Below, one piece after another: positions 7,935 through 17,117 of a stretch of 64,000 nt of DNA (the stretch's first letter is position 1; every line of letters begins with the position of its first letter). The translations under genes and the position numbers were made by a program. Below the pieces are notes generated by a model. It searched no databases, was not told the origin of the DNA, and saw only the letters and a program-made list of their open reading frames with translations. Location of the stretch: contig CAVUOD010000018.1 in NCBI GenBank assembly GCA_963743015.1, positions 154,238 through 218,237 on the forward strand, read 5' to 3'. This stretch comes from CAVSRC01 sp963743015 (GTDB taxonomy: Bacteria; Pseudomonadota; Alphaproteobacteria; Rhizobiales; Kaistiaceae).

Positions 7935-8921
7935 CTAGAGAAGCTTGCGCAATTCGTCGAGGCGGGCGTTCACCAGCCAGCCGTAATAGTTTTCCTGCGG
8001 ATAGGCGATGGCGAGGCCCTTGGCGCGGCGCGCGGCGTTTTGCGCGGCGAGCGCCCGGGCGCGGTCGGGCGCACCGCCGAGATTGTAGAGCGTCGCGGTG
8101 AGGCCCGGGTTCTTCGAGATGTCGAAGCCGGCGATCTGCCGGTAGGCCTCGATGTCCTTGGCGATGATCGCCGCCATGTAGTCGAGCGACATGTCGGGGT
8201 CCATCACCGCGTGATAGACCTCGTTGGGATAGCTGAGGCTGAGCTCCGGCAGGCCGCTTCTGGCGGCGACGAAATCGGACACCGAGAGCGCGGTGAGCGG
8301 GCTGAGCTGACCGAGACCGAAGGTTTGTCCGGCGAAGAAGGGCTGGAAGAAGACCCGCTGGAAACGGTCGTCGGGGAAGGCCTTGCCGTCGACGGTCTTG
8401 CCGCGGAACTTCGTCTTCCAGACATCCTCGCGGCAGGTCCACAGGGTGTAATCGTCGGTGGCCTTGTTGCAGACGGCGAATTGCGGCCGCTTGACGAAAT
8501 CGCGCACGTCCTCGCCGTCATAGGCGAAGCTCATCTTGGCGCCGAGATAGGCCAGCGCTTTGACATAGTAGCCCTGCAACGTGTCCATCGTATCGACGTT
8601 GTAGGTGTGCTCGCCGATGATGGCGCCGATCAGGTGGATCGGATCGATGCCGTAGACGGCAGCCGCCTTCTCGATCTTCTGGATGAGCTGCCGGTCGGCG
8701 GCAAGCTGGTTGTAGATGGCCCGGTATTTCGCGTTGAAGGTGCCCTTGGTTTCGGCCGTGCGGATGATGGAACTGGCGGAAATCGGCGGCTGGGTGGCGT
8801 TGCGGTTGCCCGGCGGCACGACGATGACGCCAGCCCGCGCCACGCCCGGGACGGCGGCGAAAGACAGAAGGACAGGCAGGAGCAGGGCGAGGCGGAGGAA
8901 CAGTCGGAATCGGCGCATCAA
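7935..8921 (-). CDS. DUF1402 family exported protein
   Basis: 328 residues with a Sec-type signal peptide (MMRRFRLFLRLALLLPVLL..., cleavage near residue 30). The mature domain contains AVYGIDPIHLIGAIIGEHTYN and FGLGQLSPLTALSVSDFVA, which recalls lysozyme-like or transglycosylase folds. The family is rhizobial and uncharacterised. It lies downstream of hslVU on the same strand, the usual neighbourhood. A murein-related role is an inference from the fold-like motifs. Confidence 0.82.
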   Translation of the reverse strand: MMRRFRLFLRLALLLPVLLSFAAVPGVARAGVIVVPPGNRNATQPPISASSIIRTAETKGTFNAKYRAIYNQLAADRQLIQKIEKAAAVYGIDPIHLIGAIIGEHTYNVDTMDTLQGYYVKALAYLGAKMSFAYDGEDVRDFVKRPQFAVCNKATDDYTLWTCREDVWKTKFRGKTVDGKAFPDDRFQRVFFQPFFAGQTFGLGQLSPLTALSVSDFVAARSGLPELSLSYPNEVYHAVMDPDMSLDYMAAIIAKDIEAYRQIAGFDISKNPGLTATLYNLGGAPDRARALAAQNAARRAKGLAIAYPQENYYGWLVNARLDELRKLL

Positions 8922-9034
8922 GCGGTCATCTCTCGAAAGGCACGGCCGCTTTCCGGCCTTGATCGGCGCGGGATCATAATGGCACCGGCGGCGGAGTTGA
9001 AGCCGCCGCCGGCCGTCGATTCCCGGCGCGCACC

Positions 9035-10342
9035 CTAGAGGATGAATCGCGACAAATCTGTGTTGCGGGCGAGATCGCCGATGTGATCCTCGACATATCC
9101 GGCGTCGATCGTGACGCTGTCGCCGTCGCGATCTGAGGCGGCGAAGCTGATCTCGTCGAGCACCCGCTCCATCACCGTCTGCAGGCGCCGCGCGCCGATG
9201 TTCTCGACGCTGGCATTGACCGCCACCGCGATCGAGGCGATCGAATCGATGGCGTCGTCGGTGAAATCGAGGGTGACGCCCTCGGTCTCCATCAGGGCCA
9301 CATACTGCTTGATGAGGCTGGCCTCGGTCTCGGTGAGGATGCGGCGGAAGTCCTCCTTGGAGAGCGCCGACAATTCGACCCGGATGGGCAGGCGGCCCTG
9401 CAGCTCGGGCAGCAGGTCCGACGGCTTGGAGACGTGGAAGGCGCCCGAGGCGATGAACAGGATGTGGTCGGTCTTCACCGGCCCGTACTTGGTCGCCACC
9501 GTGGTGCCCTCGATCAGCGGCAGAAGGTCGCGCTGGACACCCTCGCGGCTGACATCGCCGCCGTAGCGGCCCTCGCGCGCGCAGATCTTGTCGATCTCGT
9601 CGAGGAAGACGATGCCGTCGTTCTCCGCCGCGGTGATCGCCTCCTGGGTCACCTCGTCGTTGTCGAGCAGCTTGTCCGATTCCTCGTTGACCAGCAGATC
9701 GTGCGAATCGCGCACGAGAACGCGCCGCGTCTTGGTGCGGTTGCCGAAAGCCTTGCCGAGCATGTCGCCGATGTTCATGACGCCGACGGACGCGCCGGGC
9801 ATGCCGGGAATCTCGAACTGGGGCATGCCGGAGCCGGCATCGCGCACCTCGATCTCGATCTCCTTGTCGTCGAGCTCGCCCTCGCGCAGGCGCTTGCGGA
9901 AGGATTCGCGCGTCGCCGGGCTCGCCGCCGGGCCGACGAGGGCGGTGAGCACGCGCTCTTCGGCGGCGAGCTCCGCCTTGGCCGAAACCTCCTGGCGGCG
10001 ACGCTCGCGCACCAGCCCGATGCCGACCTCGACGAGATCGCGGACGATCTGCTCGACGTCGCGGCCGACATAGCCGACCTCGGTGAACTTGGTCGCCTCG
10101 ACCTTGACGAAGGGCGCCCCGGCGAGCCGCGCCAGACGGCGCGATATCTCGGTCTTGCCGACGCCGGTGGGGCCGATCATGAGGATGTTCTTGGGCAGCA
10201 CCTCCTCGCGCATGGCGCCGGTCAGCTGCTGGCGGCGCCAGCGGTTCCTGAGCGCTATGGCAACGGCGCGCTTGGCGTCCGACTGGCCGATGATGAAGCG
10301 ATCGAGCTCGGAGACGATTTCCCGGGGAGAGAATGTGGACAT
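9035..10342 (-). CDS. hslU: ATP-dependent protease ATPase subunit HslU
   Basis: A 435-residue AAA+ unfoldase of the HslUV protease. It starts MSTFSPREIVSELDRFIIGQ, with Walker A GPTGVGKTE (~residue 57), Walker B GIVFLDEIDKI (~250), and the C-terminal tail DLSRFIL that docks into HslV. The open frame continues to 10531 but the ATG at 10342 is the family start. It lies 10 bp downstream of hslV. Confidence 0.97.
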   Translation of the reverse strand: MSTFSPREIVSELDRFIIGQSDAKRAVAIALRNRWRRQQLTGAMREEVLPKNILMIGPTGVGKTEISRRLARLAGAPFVKVEATKFTEVGYVGRDVEQIVRDLVEVGIGLVRERRRQEVSAKAELAAEERVLTALVGPAASPATRESFRKRLREGELDDKEIEIEVRDAGSGMPQFEIPGMPGASVGVMNIGDMLGKAFGNRTKTRRVLVRDSHDLLVNEESDKLLDNDEVTQEAITAAENDGIVFLDEIDKICAREGRYGGDVSREGVQRDLLPLIEGTTVATKYGPVKTDHILFIASGAFHVSKPSDLLPELQGRLPIRVELSALSKEDFRRILTETEASLIKQYVALMETEGVTLDFTDDAIDSIASIAVAVNASVENIGARRLQTVMERVLDEISFAASDRDGDSVTIDAGYVEDHIGDLARNTDLSRFIL

Positions 10343-10352
10343 CGGCGCCTCG

Positions 10353-10913
10353 CTAGACTTCGGAATCGAGGGTTTCGAGCGTGACGCTCGTATTGGTGTA
10401 GACGCAGATGTCGGCGGCGATCGCCATCGCCTTGCGGGCGATCTGTTCGGCCGTCTGGTCGCTGTCCATGAGCGCGCGGGCGGCGGCGAGCGCATAATTG
10501 CCGCCCGAACCGATGCCGGCGACGCCACCATCCGGCTCGAGCACGTCGCCGGTGCCGGTGAGCACCAGGCTCACGGACTTGTCGGCGACCAGCATCATGG
10601 CCTCCAGGCGGCGCAGGTAGCGGTCGGTGCGCCAGTCCTTGGCAAGCTCGACGCAGGCGCGGGTCAGTTGCCCGGGATACTGCTCGAGCTTGGCCTCGAG
10701 CCGCTCGAACAGGGTGAAGGCATCGGCGGTGGCGCCGGCGAAGCCGGCGATGACGCCGCCCTTGCCGAGCGGGCGGACCTTCTTGGCGTTGTGCTTGATG
10801 ACCGTCTGGCCGACGGAAACCTGGCCGTCACCGGCAATGACGACCTTGCCGCCCTTGCGCACGGTGATGATGGTCGTGCCGTGCCAGGGTTCGGAATTCG
10901 GGTGATCACTCAA
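10353..10913 (-). CDS. hslV: ATP-dependent protease subunit HslV
   Basis: A 186-residue proteasome-beta-like peptidase. The catalytic N-terminal Thr is exposed by processing at HGTTIITVRKGG; the GDGQVS and GSGGNYALAAARAL motifs are present. The likely start is TTG at 10913 (SDHPNSEPWHGTT), preceded by AAGGATA. The frame extends to 11063, but that stretch does not resemble HslV. It is the first gene of the hslV-hslU pair. Confidence 0.94.
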   Translation of the reverse strand: MSDHPNSEPWHGTTIITVRKGGKVVIAGDGQVSVGQTVIKHNAKKVRPLGKGGVIAGFAGATADAFTLFERLEAKLEQYPGQLTRACVELAKDWRTDRYLRRLEAMMLVADKSVSLVLTGTGDVLEPDGGVAGIGSGGNYALAAARALMDSDQTAEQIARKAMAIAADICVYTNTSVTLETLDSEV

Positions 10914-11006
10914 TACGGCTATCCTTATCCAGCGGGCCGCGGCGGTCTCGAACAAAGCCCCGCGGCGGCCCCTCACGCCAGCCGCAAAGCGCGCGGCCGG
11001 CGGAGG

Positions 11007-11036
11007 CATATGTAAGGACGGTTGCCAAGGAATCAA
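11007..11036 (-). promoter_or_regulatory. hslV: Possible hslV promoter
   Basis: On the minus strand a TTGATT hexamer (11031-11036) is followed about 18 bases later by CATATG, roughly 95 bp upstream of the proposed TTG start. hslVU is commonly heat-shock controlled; the -35 resembles either a vegetative or an RpoH-type element. The assignment is tentative. Confidence 0.3.
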
Positions 11037-11059
11037 ACTTGGCCGGGATCGCAGGCCGT

Positions 11060-12079
11060 TCACTCGCGCGCGCCGAACTGGGCCTGCATGTCATAGGGAT
11101 AGGGCAGCGGGCGGGCGGTGGCCTCGTCCAGCCGCTTGACCTCTTCCCGGGTCAGCGCCCAGCCGGCGGCGCCGAGGTTGCTCTCGAGCTGGGCGAAGGT
11201 GCGCGCGCCGATGATCGGCGCGGTGACGCCCGGCTGGCGCAGCAGCCAGTTGAGCGCCACCTGGGCCGGTTCCTTGCCGCGCTCGTCGGCGATGGCGGCA
11301 AGGGTGTCGATGACCTTCCAGGTGAACTCGTTGGCATAGCGCTCCCAGGTCTCGCTCCAGCCATGCTTGCCGGCGATCTCGATGCGGGTGCCGGCCATCG
11401 GTGCGGTGATGCCGCGATGGTACTTGCCCGACAGCCAGCCGCCGCGCAGAGGGCTCCACGGCAGCACGCCAAGGCCCTCCTTGCGGGCGATCGGCAGAAG
11501 CTCCCATTCAAGCTCGCGGTCGAGCAGGTTGTAGAGCGCCTGCAGGCAGGTGAAGGGCTCCCAGCCGTTCGCCCGGGACATGTCGATCGCCCTTTGCAGC
11601 TGCCCGCCGGAATAGTTGCTGGCGCCGATGTAGCGGACCTTGCCGGCGCGCACGAGGTCGTTGAGCGCCGAGAGCGTCTCCTCGAGCGGCGTGCCCGGGT
11701 CCCACATGTGGACCTGGTAGAGGTCGATATGGTCGGTGTGCAGGCGTTTGAGGCTGGCCTCGACCTCGGCCATGATGTGCTTGCGCGACAGGCCGGAGCG
11801 GTTCGGCCGCCGGTTGGCCGCATCGTCGGTGCCGAAGCGGACCTTGGTGGCCAGCACGATATCGTCGCGGTCCCTGGTCTTGAGCCAGGCGCCGACGATC
11901 TCCTCCGACCGGCCGCGGCTGTAAACGTCTGCGGTATCGATGAAATTGCCGCCGACCTCGACGAAACGGTCGAGCAGCCGATGGCTCAGGCCTTCGTCGC
12001 ATTCGCGGCCGAAGGTCATGGCGCCCAGACAAAGCTCGCTGACTGCGAGCCCGGTCCTGCCCAGATGTCGGTATTCCAT
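11060..12079 (-). CDS. Aldo/keto reductase
   Basis: A 339-residue NADPH-dependent TIM-barrel oxidoreductase. The catalytic tetrad is visible as Asp and Tyr in FIDTADVYSRGRSEE, Lys in VLATKVRFG and His in LYQVHMWDP. It most resembles the YhdN/Tas-like AKR group acting on aldehydes; the substrate is unknown. The ATG at 12079 is preceded by GGAGGCCAGGA, so the longer frame to 12187 is not needed. It is divergent from hisB. Confidence 0.92.
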   Translation of the reverse strand: MEYRHLGRTGLAVSELCLGAMTFGRECDEGLSHRLLDRFVEVGGNFIDTADVYSRGRSEEIVGAWLKTRDRDDIVLATKVRFGTDDAANRRPNRSGLSRKHIMAEVEASLKRLHTDHIDLYQVHMWDPGTPLEETLSALNDLVRAGKVRYIGASNYSGGQLQRAIDMSRANGWEPFTCLQALYNLLDRELEWELLPIARKEGLGVLPWSPLRGGWLSGKYHRGITAPMAGTRIEIAGKHGWSETWERYANEFTWKVIDTLAAIADERGKEPAQVALNWLLRQPGVTAPIIGARTFAQLESNLGAAGWALTREEVKRLDEATARPLPYPYDMQAQFGARE

Positions 12080-12302
12080 TCCTGGCCTCCCATGTGGCAC
12101 AGCGCTGTCCCGGACGCTTGTCGCGGGCATGGCGGGCGGCGCCGGTGGTGATCTTGGCGTTGGAGCGAGGATGCCCGCGCGCGGCACGGGATGGGGTCAG
12201 CCTATCACGTTCCGGCGGTCCAGCGCAGCCCGCCGCCGCCCGCGCGAATATGGCAATCGCCTCAAGGGCCTGATACAAGGCCGTCGCCAAGGAGACCCGC
12301 CC

Positions 12303-12897
12303 ATGCGCCGCGCCACGATCACGCGCAAGACCAAGGAAACCGACATCTCGGTCGCCGTCGATCTCGACGGCGCCGGCAAGGGGCGAATCGAGACCGGCGT
12401 CGGCTTCTTCGACCACATGCTGGAACAGATCGCCCGCCACAGTCTGATCGACGTGACGGTCACGGCCAAGGGCGACCTGCACGTCGACCAGCACCACACC
12501 GTGGAGGACGTCGGGATTGCGCTTGGGGCAGCGGTCCGCCAGGCGCTCGGCGACATGAAAGGCATCACCCGCTATGCCGACGTCCACCTGCCGATGGACG
12601 AGGCGATGACCCGCTGCGCCATAGACATTTCCGGACGGCCCTATCTCGTCTGGAAGGTGACCTTCACGCGCGGCAAGATCGGCGAGATGGACAGCGAGCT
12701 GTTCCGCGAGTTCTTCCAGGCCTTCGCCCAGAACGCCGGGATCACGCTGCACCTCGAGAACCTCTATGGCCGCAACAACCACCACATTGCCGAGACCTGC
12801 TTCAAGGCGCTGGCCCGCGCGCTTGCGCACCGCGGTCGCCATCGATCCGCGGCAGCCGAAGGCGGTGCCGTCGACCAAGGGCAGCCTGACCGGCTAA
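12303..12897 (+). CDS. hisB: Imidazoleglycerol-phosphate dehydratase (frameshifted near 12823)
   Basis: Histidine biosynthesis step 6. Metal-binding motifs are DQHHTVEDVG and NNHHIAETCFKA, as in stand-alone ~195-residue HisB. From about 12823 the reading frame goes wrong: the expected tail RTAVAIDPRQPKAVPSTKG appears one frame over and ends at TAA 12895-12897. Removing one base in GCTTGCGCAC restores a 197-residue protein. The catalytic part is complete, so this is probably a sequencing error. It begins the his cluster. Confidence 0.92.
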
Positions 12898-12913
12898 AGG
12901 TGCCAAGCAGAAG

Positions 12914-13462
12914 ATGCCGCTCTACACCGTCTTCGCACCGCCCGTGAAGCCCGGCGAGACCGCGCCGGACCCGGTGCGCTTCGTCTTCGTCAAGGACGGC
13001 TTCTGCTGGCCGGCGCTGTTCATCCCGGAACTGTGGCTGCTCGCCCGGCGCATGTGGCTGGTCTTCCTGCTCTATCTGGCGGCAAGCCTCGCGATCAGCG
13101 TCATCGGCACCAAAGTCGGCGGCCCGCTGCCCTGGGTGACGCTCATCCTGATGCACCTGCTCTTCGCGCTGGAGGGCAACGCGCTGAGGCGCTGGAAGCT
13201 CTCCTCCGCCGGCTATGATTTCGTCGGCGTCGCCGAGGGGCGGCGGGATGACGCGGAACTGCGCTTCTTCGGCCAGTGGCAGCCGCCTGCTCCGGCCGCC
13301 GCTGCGGTGACGCACGCGCCGCCGTCCGGCGCGGACGGCGCGGGAGCCTACCCATGGGCGCAGCCGAGCAAGGCGGCCGAAGCGGAGAAGGAACCGGCCA
13401 GGGACGCGGCCGAGACCGGCGGCGTGGTCGGCCTGTTCCCGGCGCCGGGAGGCACGAGATGA
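12914..13462 (+). CDS. DUF2628 domain-containing membrane protein
   Basis: 182 residues: a DUF2628 core (~10-120) with FVKDGFCWPALFIPELWLL, two or three membrane segments, then an Ala/Pro-rich tail. The family occurs between hisB and hisH in many rhizobia, but no histidine role is known. The stop overlaps the hisH start (ATGA), so translation is probably coupled. Confidence 0.88.
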   Translation: MPLYTVFAPPVKPGETAPDPVRFVFVKDGFCWPALFIPELWLLARRMWLVFLLYLAASLAISVIGTKVGGPLPWVTLILMHLLFALEGNALRRWKLSSAGYDFVGVAEGRRDDAELRFFGQWQPPAPAAAAVTHAPPSGADGAGAYPWAQPSKAAEAEKEPARDAAETGGVVGLFPAPGGTR

Positions 13463-14109
13463 GCGTCGCCATCATCGATTACGGCGCCGGCAATCTGCGC
13501 TCGGCCGAGAAGGCCTTCCAGCACGCCATCGCCGAGCGGGGCGTCAACGAAGAGGTGATCATCACCGCCGACCCGGAGATCGTCGCCCGCGCCGACCGCG
13601 TGGTGCTGCCGGGCGACGGGGCGTTTGCCGACTGCAAGCGCAATCTCGACGCCATCCCCGGCATGATCGAGGCAATCGACGAGACGATCGACATGCGCGG
13701 CCGGCCGTTTCTCGGCATCTGCGTCGGCATGCAGCTGCTCGCCACGCGCGGCGTCGAACATGCGGTGACGCCCGGGCTCGACCGCATTCCCGGCGAGGTC
13801 ACCGCCATCGTGCCGGACGATCCGGCGCTGAAGGTGCCGCATATGGGCTGGAACACCATGACGGCGATGACCCGGCACGCTCTGTTCGACGGCATCGCGT
13901 TCGGGCCGGAGGGCTGGCACGCCTATTTCCTGCACGGCTTCCATCTGGTGGCGACACGCGCCGACGACGTGGCGGCGGTGGCCGACTATGGCGGGCCGGT
14001 GACGGCAATCGTGGCGCGCGGCACCATCGCCGGCACCCAGTTTCATCCGGAGAAGAGCCAGAAGCTCGGCCTGAAACTGATCGCGAATTTCCTGGGGTGG
14101 ACGCCGTGA
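13459..14109 (+). CDS. hisH: Imidazole glycerol phosphate synthase glutaminase subunit
   Basis: A 216-residue class I glutamine amidotransferase. The nucleophile Cys is in FLGICVGMQLL (~residue 89) and the His-Glu pair in TQFHPEKSQ (~196-198). It supplies ammonia to HisF through the HisHF complex. The start at 13459 overlaps the DUF2628 stop by 4 bp; the upstream open frame belongs to that gene's other frame. Confidence 0.97.
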   Translation: MSVAIIDYGAGNLRSAEKAFQHAIAERGVNEEVIITADPEIVARADRVVLPGDGAFADCKRNLDAIPGMIEAIDETIDMRGRPFLGICVGMQLLATRGVEHAVTPGLDRIPGEVTAIVPDDPALKVPHMGWNTMTAMTRHALFDGIAFGPEGWHAYFLHGFHLVATRADDVAAVADYGGPVTAIVARGTIAGTQFHPEKSQKLGLKLIANFLGWTP

Positions 14110-14843
14110 TCCTGTTTCCCGCCATCGACCTGAAGGACGGCGCCTGCGTACGCCTGGTGCAGGGCGACATGCACCAAGCGACCACCTTCAACCGCGATCC
14201 GGGCGCCCAGGCGCGCGCTTTCGCCGAAGCCGGATTCCGGCAACTGCACGTGGTCGACCTCAACGGCGCCTTCGCAGGCCGCTCGGTCAATGGTGCGGCG
14301 GTGGACGCGATCCTGGCGGCGACCCACGTGCCGGTGCAGCTCGGCGGCGGCATCCGCGACATGGCGGCGATCGAGGGCTGGCTTGCCAAGGGCATCGCCC
14401 GCGTCATCCTCGGCACGGTGGCGGTCAACGACCCGGAACTGGTGAAGACCGCGGCGCGCGCCTTTCCGGCCCAAGTCGCCGTCGGCATCGACGCACGCGA
14501 CGGACGGGTGGCGGTCAAGGGCTGGGCGGAGACGACCGAGATGGACGCCACCCAGCTCGCCCACCGCTTCGAGGATGCCGGCGTGGCAGCGATCATCTAT
14601 ACCGACATCGCGCGCGACGGGCTGCTCAAGGGTTTGAACATCACGGCGACGCTGAAGCTTGCCAATGCGGTGTCGATCCCGGTGATCGCCTCGGGCGGGC
14701 TCGCTTCGCTCGCCGACATCAAGCGTCTGCTCGAGCCCGACTGCGCGATCCTCGAAGGGGCGATCGCCGGCCGCGCGCTCTATGACGGGCGGCTCGACGC
14801 AGAGGCGGCGCTCAAGCTCATCCGCGAACGGGAGGCGGCGTGA
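14106..14843 (+). CDS. hisA: ProFAR isomerase (HisA)
   Basis: A 245-residue TIM barrel that isomerises ProFAR to PRFAR. Catalytic Asp residues are in FPAIDLKDG near the N-terminus and IYTDIARDG near residue 165; LGGGIRD forms a phosphate-binding loop. I chose GTG 14106, giving the standard start (M)ILFPAIDLKDG and a GTGA overlap with the hisH stop. GTG 14097 three codons upstream is the alternative. The stop overlaps the next gene (GTGA). Confidence 0.96.
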   Translation: MILFPAIDLKDGACVRLVQGDMHQATTFNRDPGAQARAFAEAGFRQLHVVDLNGAFAGRSVNGAAVDAILAATHVPVQLGGGIRDMAAIEGWLAKGIARVILGTVAVNDPELVKTAARAFPAQVAVGIDARDGRVAVKGWAETTEMDATQLAHRFEDAGVAAIIYTDIARDGLLKGLNITATLKLANAVSIPVIASGGLASLADIKRLLEPDCAILEGAIAGRALYDGRLDAEAALKLIREREAA

Positions 14844-15851
14844 CTACCCACAAGACGTGGATGGTTCGGGCGGGGCGGAACGGGCTCTTCTTTGAAGACT
14901 TCCGTGATCGCTCGATTGTGGCTATTGGCTGGGCTGACGTCGGAGACCTCTCGGACTTGCGATCAAGAGAGGCAATTGCGAACGTCGTCCGGCGCGCCTT
15001 TCCTGATTACTCCGAGCAATCCGTCGGCATCGCATCGGGTCAGCTCTTCCGCTTCTCGATGGAGTTTGCGGAGAATGATCGTGTCGTTACATATGATCCC
15101 CGGTCCCGTCGGTACCTCTGCGGGGCGATTGCTGGTCCATATATTTACGCCGCTGACGAAGAGAATCCCGAGCTGATCAATCAGCGGAGCGTTTCCTGGG
15201 ACCACGAGATATCGAGAGATGAGATCTCCGACAGCGGTAAGAATTCACTCGGTTCAATCATCACGATTTTCAAAATCTCTGCCACCCTGTCCGCGGAGCT
15301 TTGGGGCGAAGGCGGAATACACACTGGCATGGATTTCCTCCGATGAGGAGGAGGTATCGGCCACTCCAAGCCTCACTGAAGAGCAAGTGTCTTCACTGGC
15401 CAACGAGGCTATCAAAGATAGAATCGCTCGCCTGAACTGGCAGCAGATGCAGGAGCTTGTGGGCGGTCTGCTTCGCGCCATGGGGTACAAGACAATCATC
15501 TCCCCACCAGGTTCAGATCGCGGGAAGGACATCGTCGCTTCACCGGACGGTTTCGGCTTTCAGGAACCGCGCATCGTCGTCGAAGTGAAGCATCGTCGGA
15601 CAGAACGGATGGGTTCTGCCGAGATTCGGAGTTTCCTGGGCGGTCGCCACGCCAATGACAAGGGCCTGTACGTTAGCACTGGCGGCTTTACCAAGGAGGC
15701 TTACTACGAAGCCGAAAGAGCGGGCATTCCTATCACTCTTCTCGACTTCGAGGCGCTAGTCGATGCCATACTTGAGCACTATCCCGCTTTTGATGAAGAG
15801 ACCAAGCAGTTGGTTTCACTTAGGCGTCTCTACTGGCCGATCGACAAATGA
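14840..15851 (+). CDS. Mrr-like restriction endonuclease (COG4127 type), frameshifted at 15303-15306
   Basis: Two overlapping frames join into one protein of ~336 residues if one G is removed from GGGG at 15303-15306. Residues ~1-145 look like a PUA/EVE-type module (IVAIGWADVGDL, DRVVTYDPRSRRYLCG, RSVSWDHEISRDE). The C-terminal half is an Mrr_cat nuclease domain with the D...ExK site in RGKDIVA and RIVVEVKHRR. Such proteins are predicted modification-dependent restriction enzymes. The gene begins with GTG overlapping the hisA stop and is clearly lower in GC than its neighbours, suggesting transfer into the his cluster. Function is inferred, not shown. Confidence 0.82.
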
Positions 15852-15911
15852 CCGGTGAGATGCAAACCACCAAGGCGGCGCTCGACCTGATCGCCGTGAG
15901 GACGGGGCGCC

Positions 15912-16229
15912 ATGCAGACGAAATGGATCGTGATGTGGATCGTGCTGGCGGTGATCCTGATCGTGACGGTGGCGCCGCTGGTCTCGGCGCTGACCGCTGG
16001 CTGGATTGCCAGCGCCAACGGCTGCGCGCTGGACGAGGGCTCCGTGCATCCCTGCCTGGTGAACGGCACGGACATCGGCGAAACGCTCTATACCTTCGGC
16101 GTGTTGGGCTGGCTGATGCTGGCGACGATTCCGCTGGGCGCGCTCGGCGTCCTGGTCTGGGTGATTGTCGCGGTCATCATGCTCGCTTCCGGCAAGCGCA
16201 AGGCCGCGCAGCCGCCGGCGGGGTCGTGA
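15912..16229 (+). CDS. Small membrane protein in the his cluster
   Basis: 105 residues with two strong hydrophobic helices (~6-30 and ~62-95) separated by a polar loop containing two Cys (NGCALDEGSVHPCLVNG), which could form a disulfide outside the membrane. The family is not one I can name, although small membrane proteins occur at this position in other rhizobial his clusters. It is co-directional with hisF. Confidence 0.72.
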   Translation: MQTKWIVMWIVLAVILIVTVAPLVSALTAGWIASANGCALDEGSVHPCLVNGTDIGETLYTFGVLGWLMLATIPLGALGVLVWVIVAVIMLASGKRKAAQPPAGS

Positions 16230-16234
16230 GGACG

Positions 16235-16266
16235 CCATGCTGAAGACCCGCCTCATCCCCTGCCTC
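16235..16266 (+). repeat. 32-bp partial duplication of the hisF start, copy 1
   Basis: The bases 16235-16266 match 16329-16360, which span the hisF start codon and first ten codons, at 31 of 32 positions. The copies are 94 bp apart. Copy 1 starts an ATG frame that soon leaves the HisF sequence and, because 94 is not a multiple of three, is out of frame with hisF. Confidence 0.85.
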
Positions 16267-16328
16267 ACCGCCCGCTCGCAGCGCTTGCGCGAGGACGGGC
16301 AGGCAGGCGAATCGTCGAGGCCATCGCG

Positions 16329-16360
16329 CCATGCTGAAGACCCGCGTCATCCCCTGCCTC
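16329..16360 (+). repeat. hisF: 32-bp partial duplication of the hisF start, copy 2 (genuine hisF 5' end)
   Basis: This copy continues into full-length hisF, so it is the functional one. The single mismatch with copy 1 is G versus C at the codon for Val/Leu (TRVIPCL versus TRLIPCL). Confidence 0.85.
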
Positions 16361-17107
16361 GACGTCAAGGACGGCCGCGTCGTCAAGGGCGTGCGCTTCG
16401 TCGACCTGACCGACGCCGGCGACCCGGTGGAGGCGGCGCGCGCCTATGACGCGGCCGGTGCCGACGAGCTGTGCTTTCTCGACATCACCGCCAGCCACGA
16501 GGAGCGCGCCATCCTGCTCGACGTGGTGGCGCGCACCGCCGAACAGTGCTTCATGCCGGTGACGGTGGGCGGCGGCGTGCGCACGGTTGAGGATGTGCGC
16601 GCGCTGATGCTGGCCGGCGCCGACAAGGTGTCGATCAACACCGCGGCGGTCTACGACCGCCGCGTCGTGGCCGAGGCCAGCGAAAAGTTCGGGGCGCAGG
16701 CGATCGTCGTGGCGATCGACGCCAAACGGGTGAGCCGGCCGGGCGACCAGCCGCGCTTCGAGGTGTTCACCCATGGCGGGCGCAATGCGACCGGCATCGA
16801 CGCGGTCGCCTATGCCGAGGAGGTGGCCAGGCTCGGCGCGGGAGAAATCCTGCTGACCTCGATGGACCGCGACGGCACCAAGGACGGCTTCGACCTGGCG
16901 CTGACCCGCACGATCGCCGATGCGGTGGGCGTGCCGGTGGTCGCCTCGGGCGGGGTGGGCACGCTCGACCATCTGGTCGAGGGCGTGACGGAAGGACACG
17001 CGTCAGCGGTGCTGGCGGCCTCCATATTCCATTTCGGCACCTTCACCATCCACCAGGCGAAGGCACACATGGCCGCTTTCGGCGTGCCGGTGCGCCTCGA
17101 CGGCTGA
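16331..17107 (+). CDS. hisF: Imidazole glycerol phosphate synthase cyclase subunit
   Basis: A 258-residue TIM barrel that pairs with HisH to make IGP and AICAR from PRFAR. It starts MLKTRVIPCLDVKDGRVVKG (catalytic Asp11) and has the second catalytic Asp in TSMDRDGTKDG; VTVGGGVRT and ASGGVGTLDH bind phosphate. A short duplicate of its 5' end lies 94 bp upstream. Followed 10 bp later by hisE. Confidence 0.97.
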   Translation: MLKTRVIPCLDVKDGRVVKGVRFVDLTDAGDPVEAARAYDAAGADELCFLDITASHEERAILLDVVARTAEQCFMPVTVGGGVRTVEDVRALMLAGADKVSINTAAVYDRRVVAEASEKFGAQAIVVAIDAKRVSRPGDQPRFEVFTHGGRNATGIDAVAYAEEVARLGAGEILLTSMDRDGTKDGFDLALTRTIADAVGVPVVASGGVGTLDHLVEGVTEGHASAVLAASIFHFGTFTIHQAKAHMAAFGVPVRLDG

Positions 17108-17117
17108 GGGAGATGCG

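Noticed and set aside
16237..16449. A short gene starting at the duplicated hisF 5' end
   Set aside because: After ten HisF-like codons the product is Arg/Pro-rich and out of frame with hisF; it is a by-product of the duplication.
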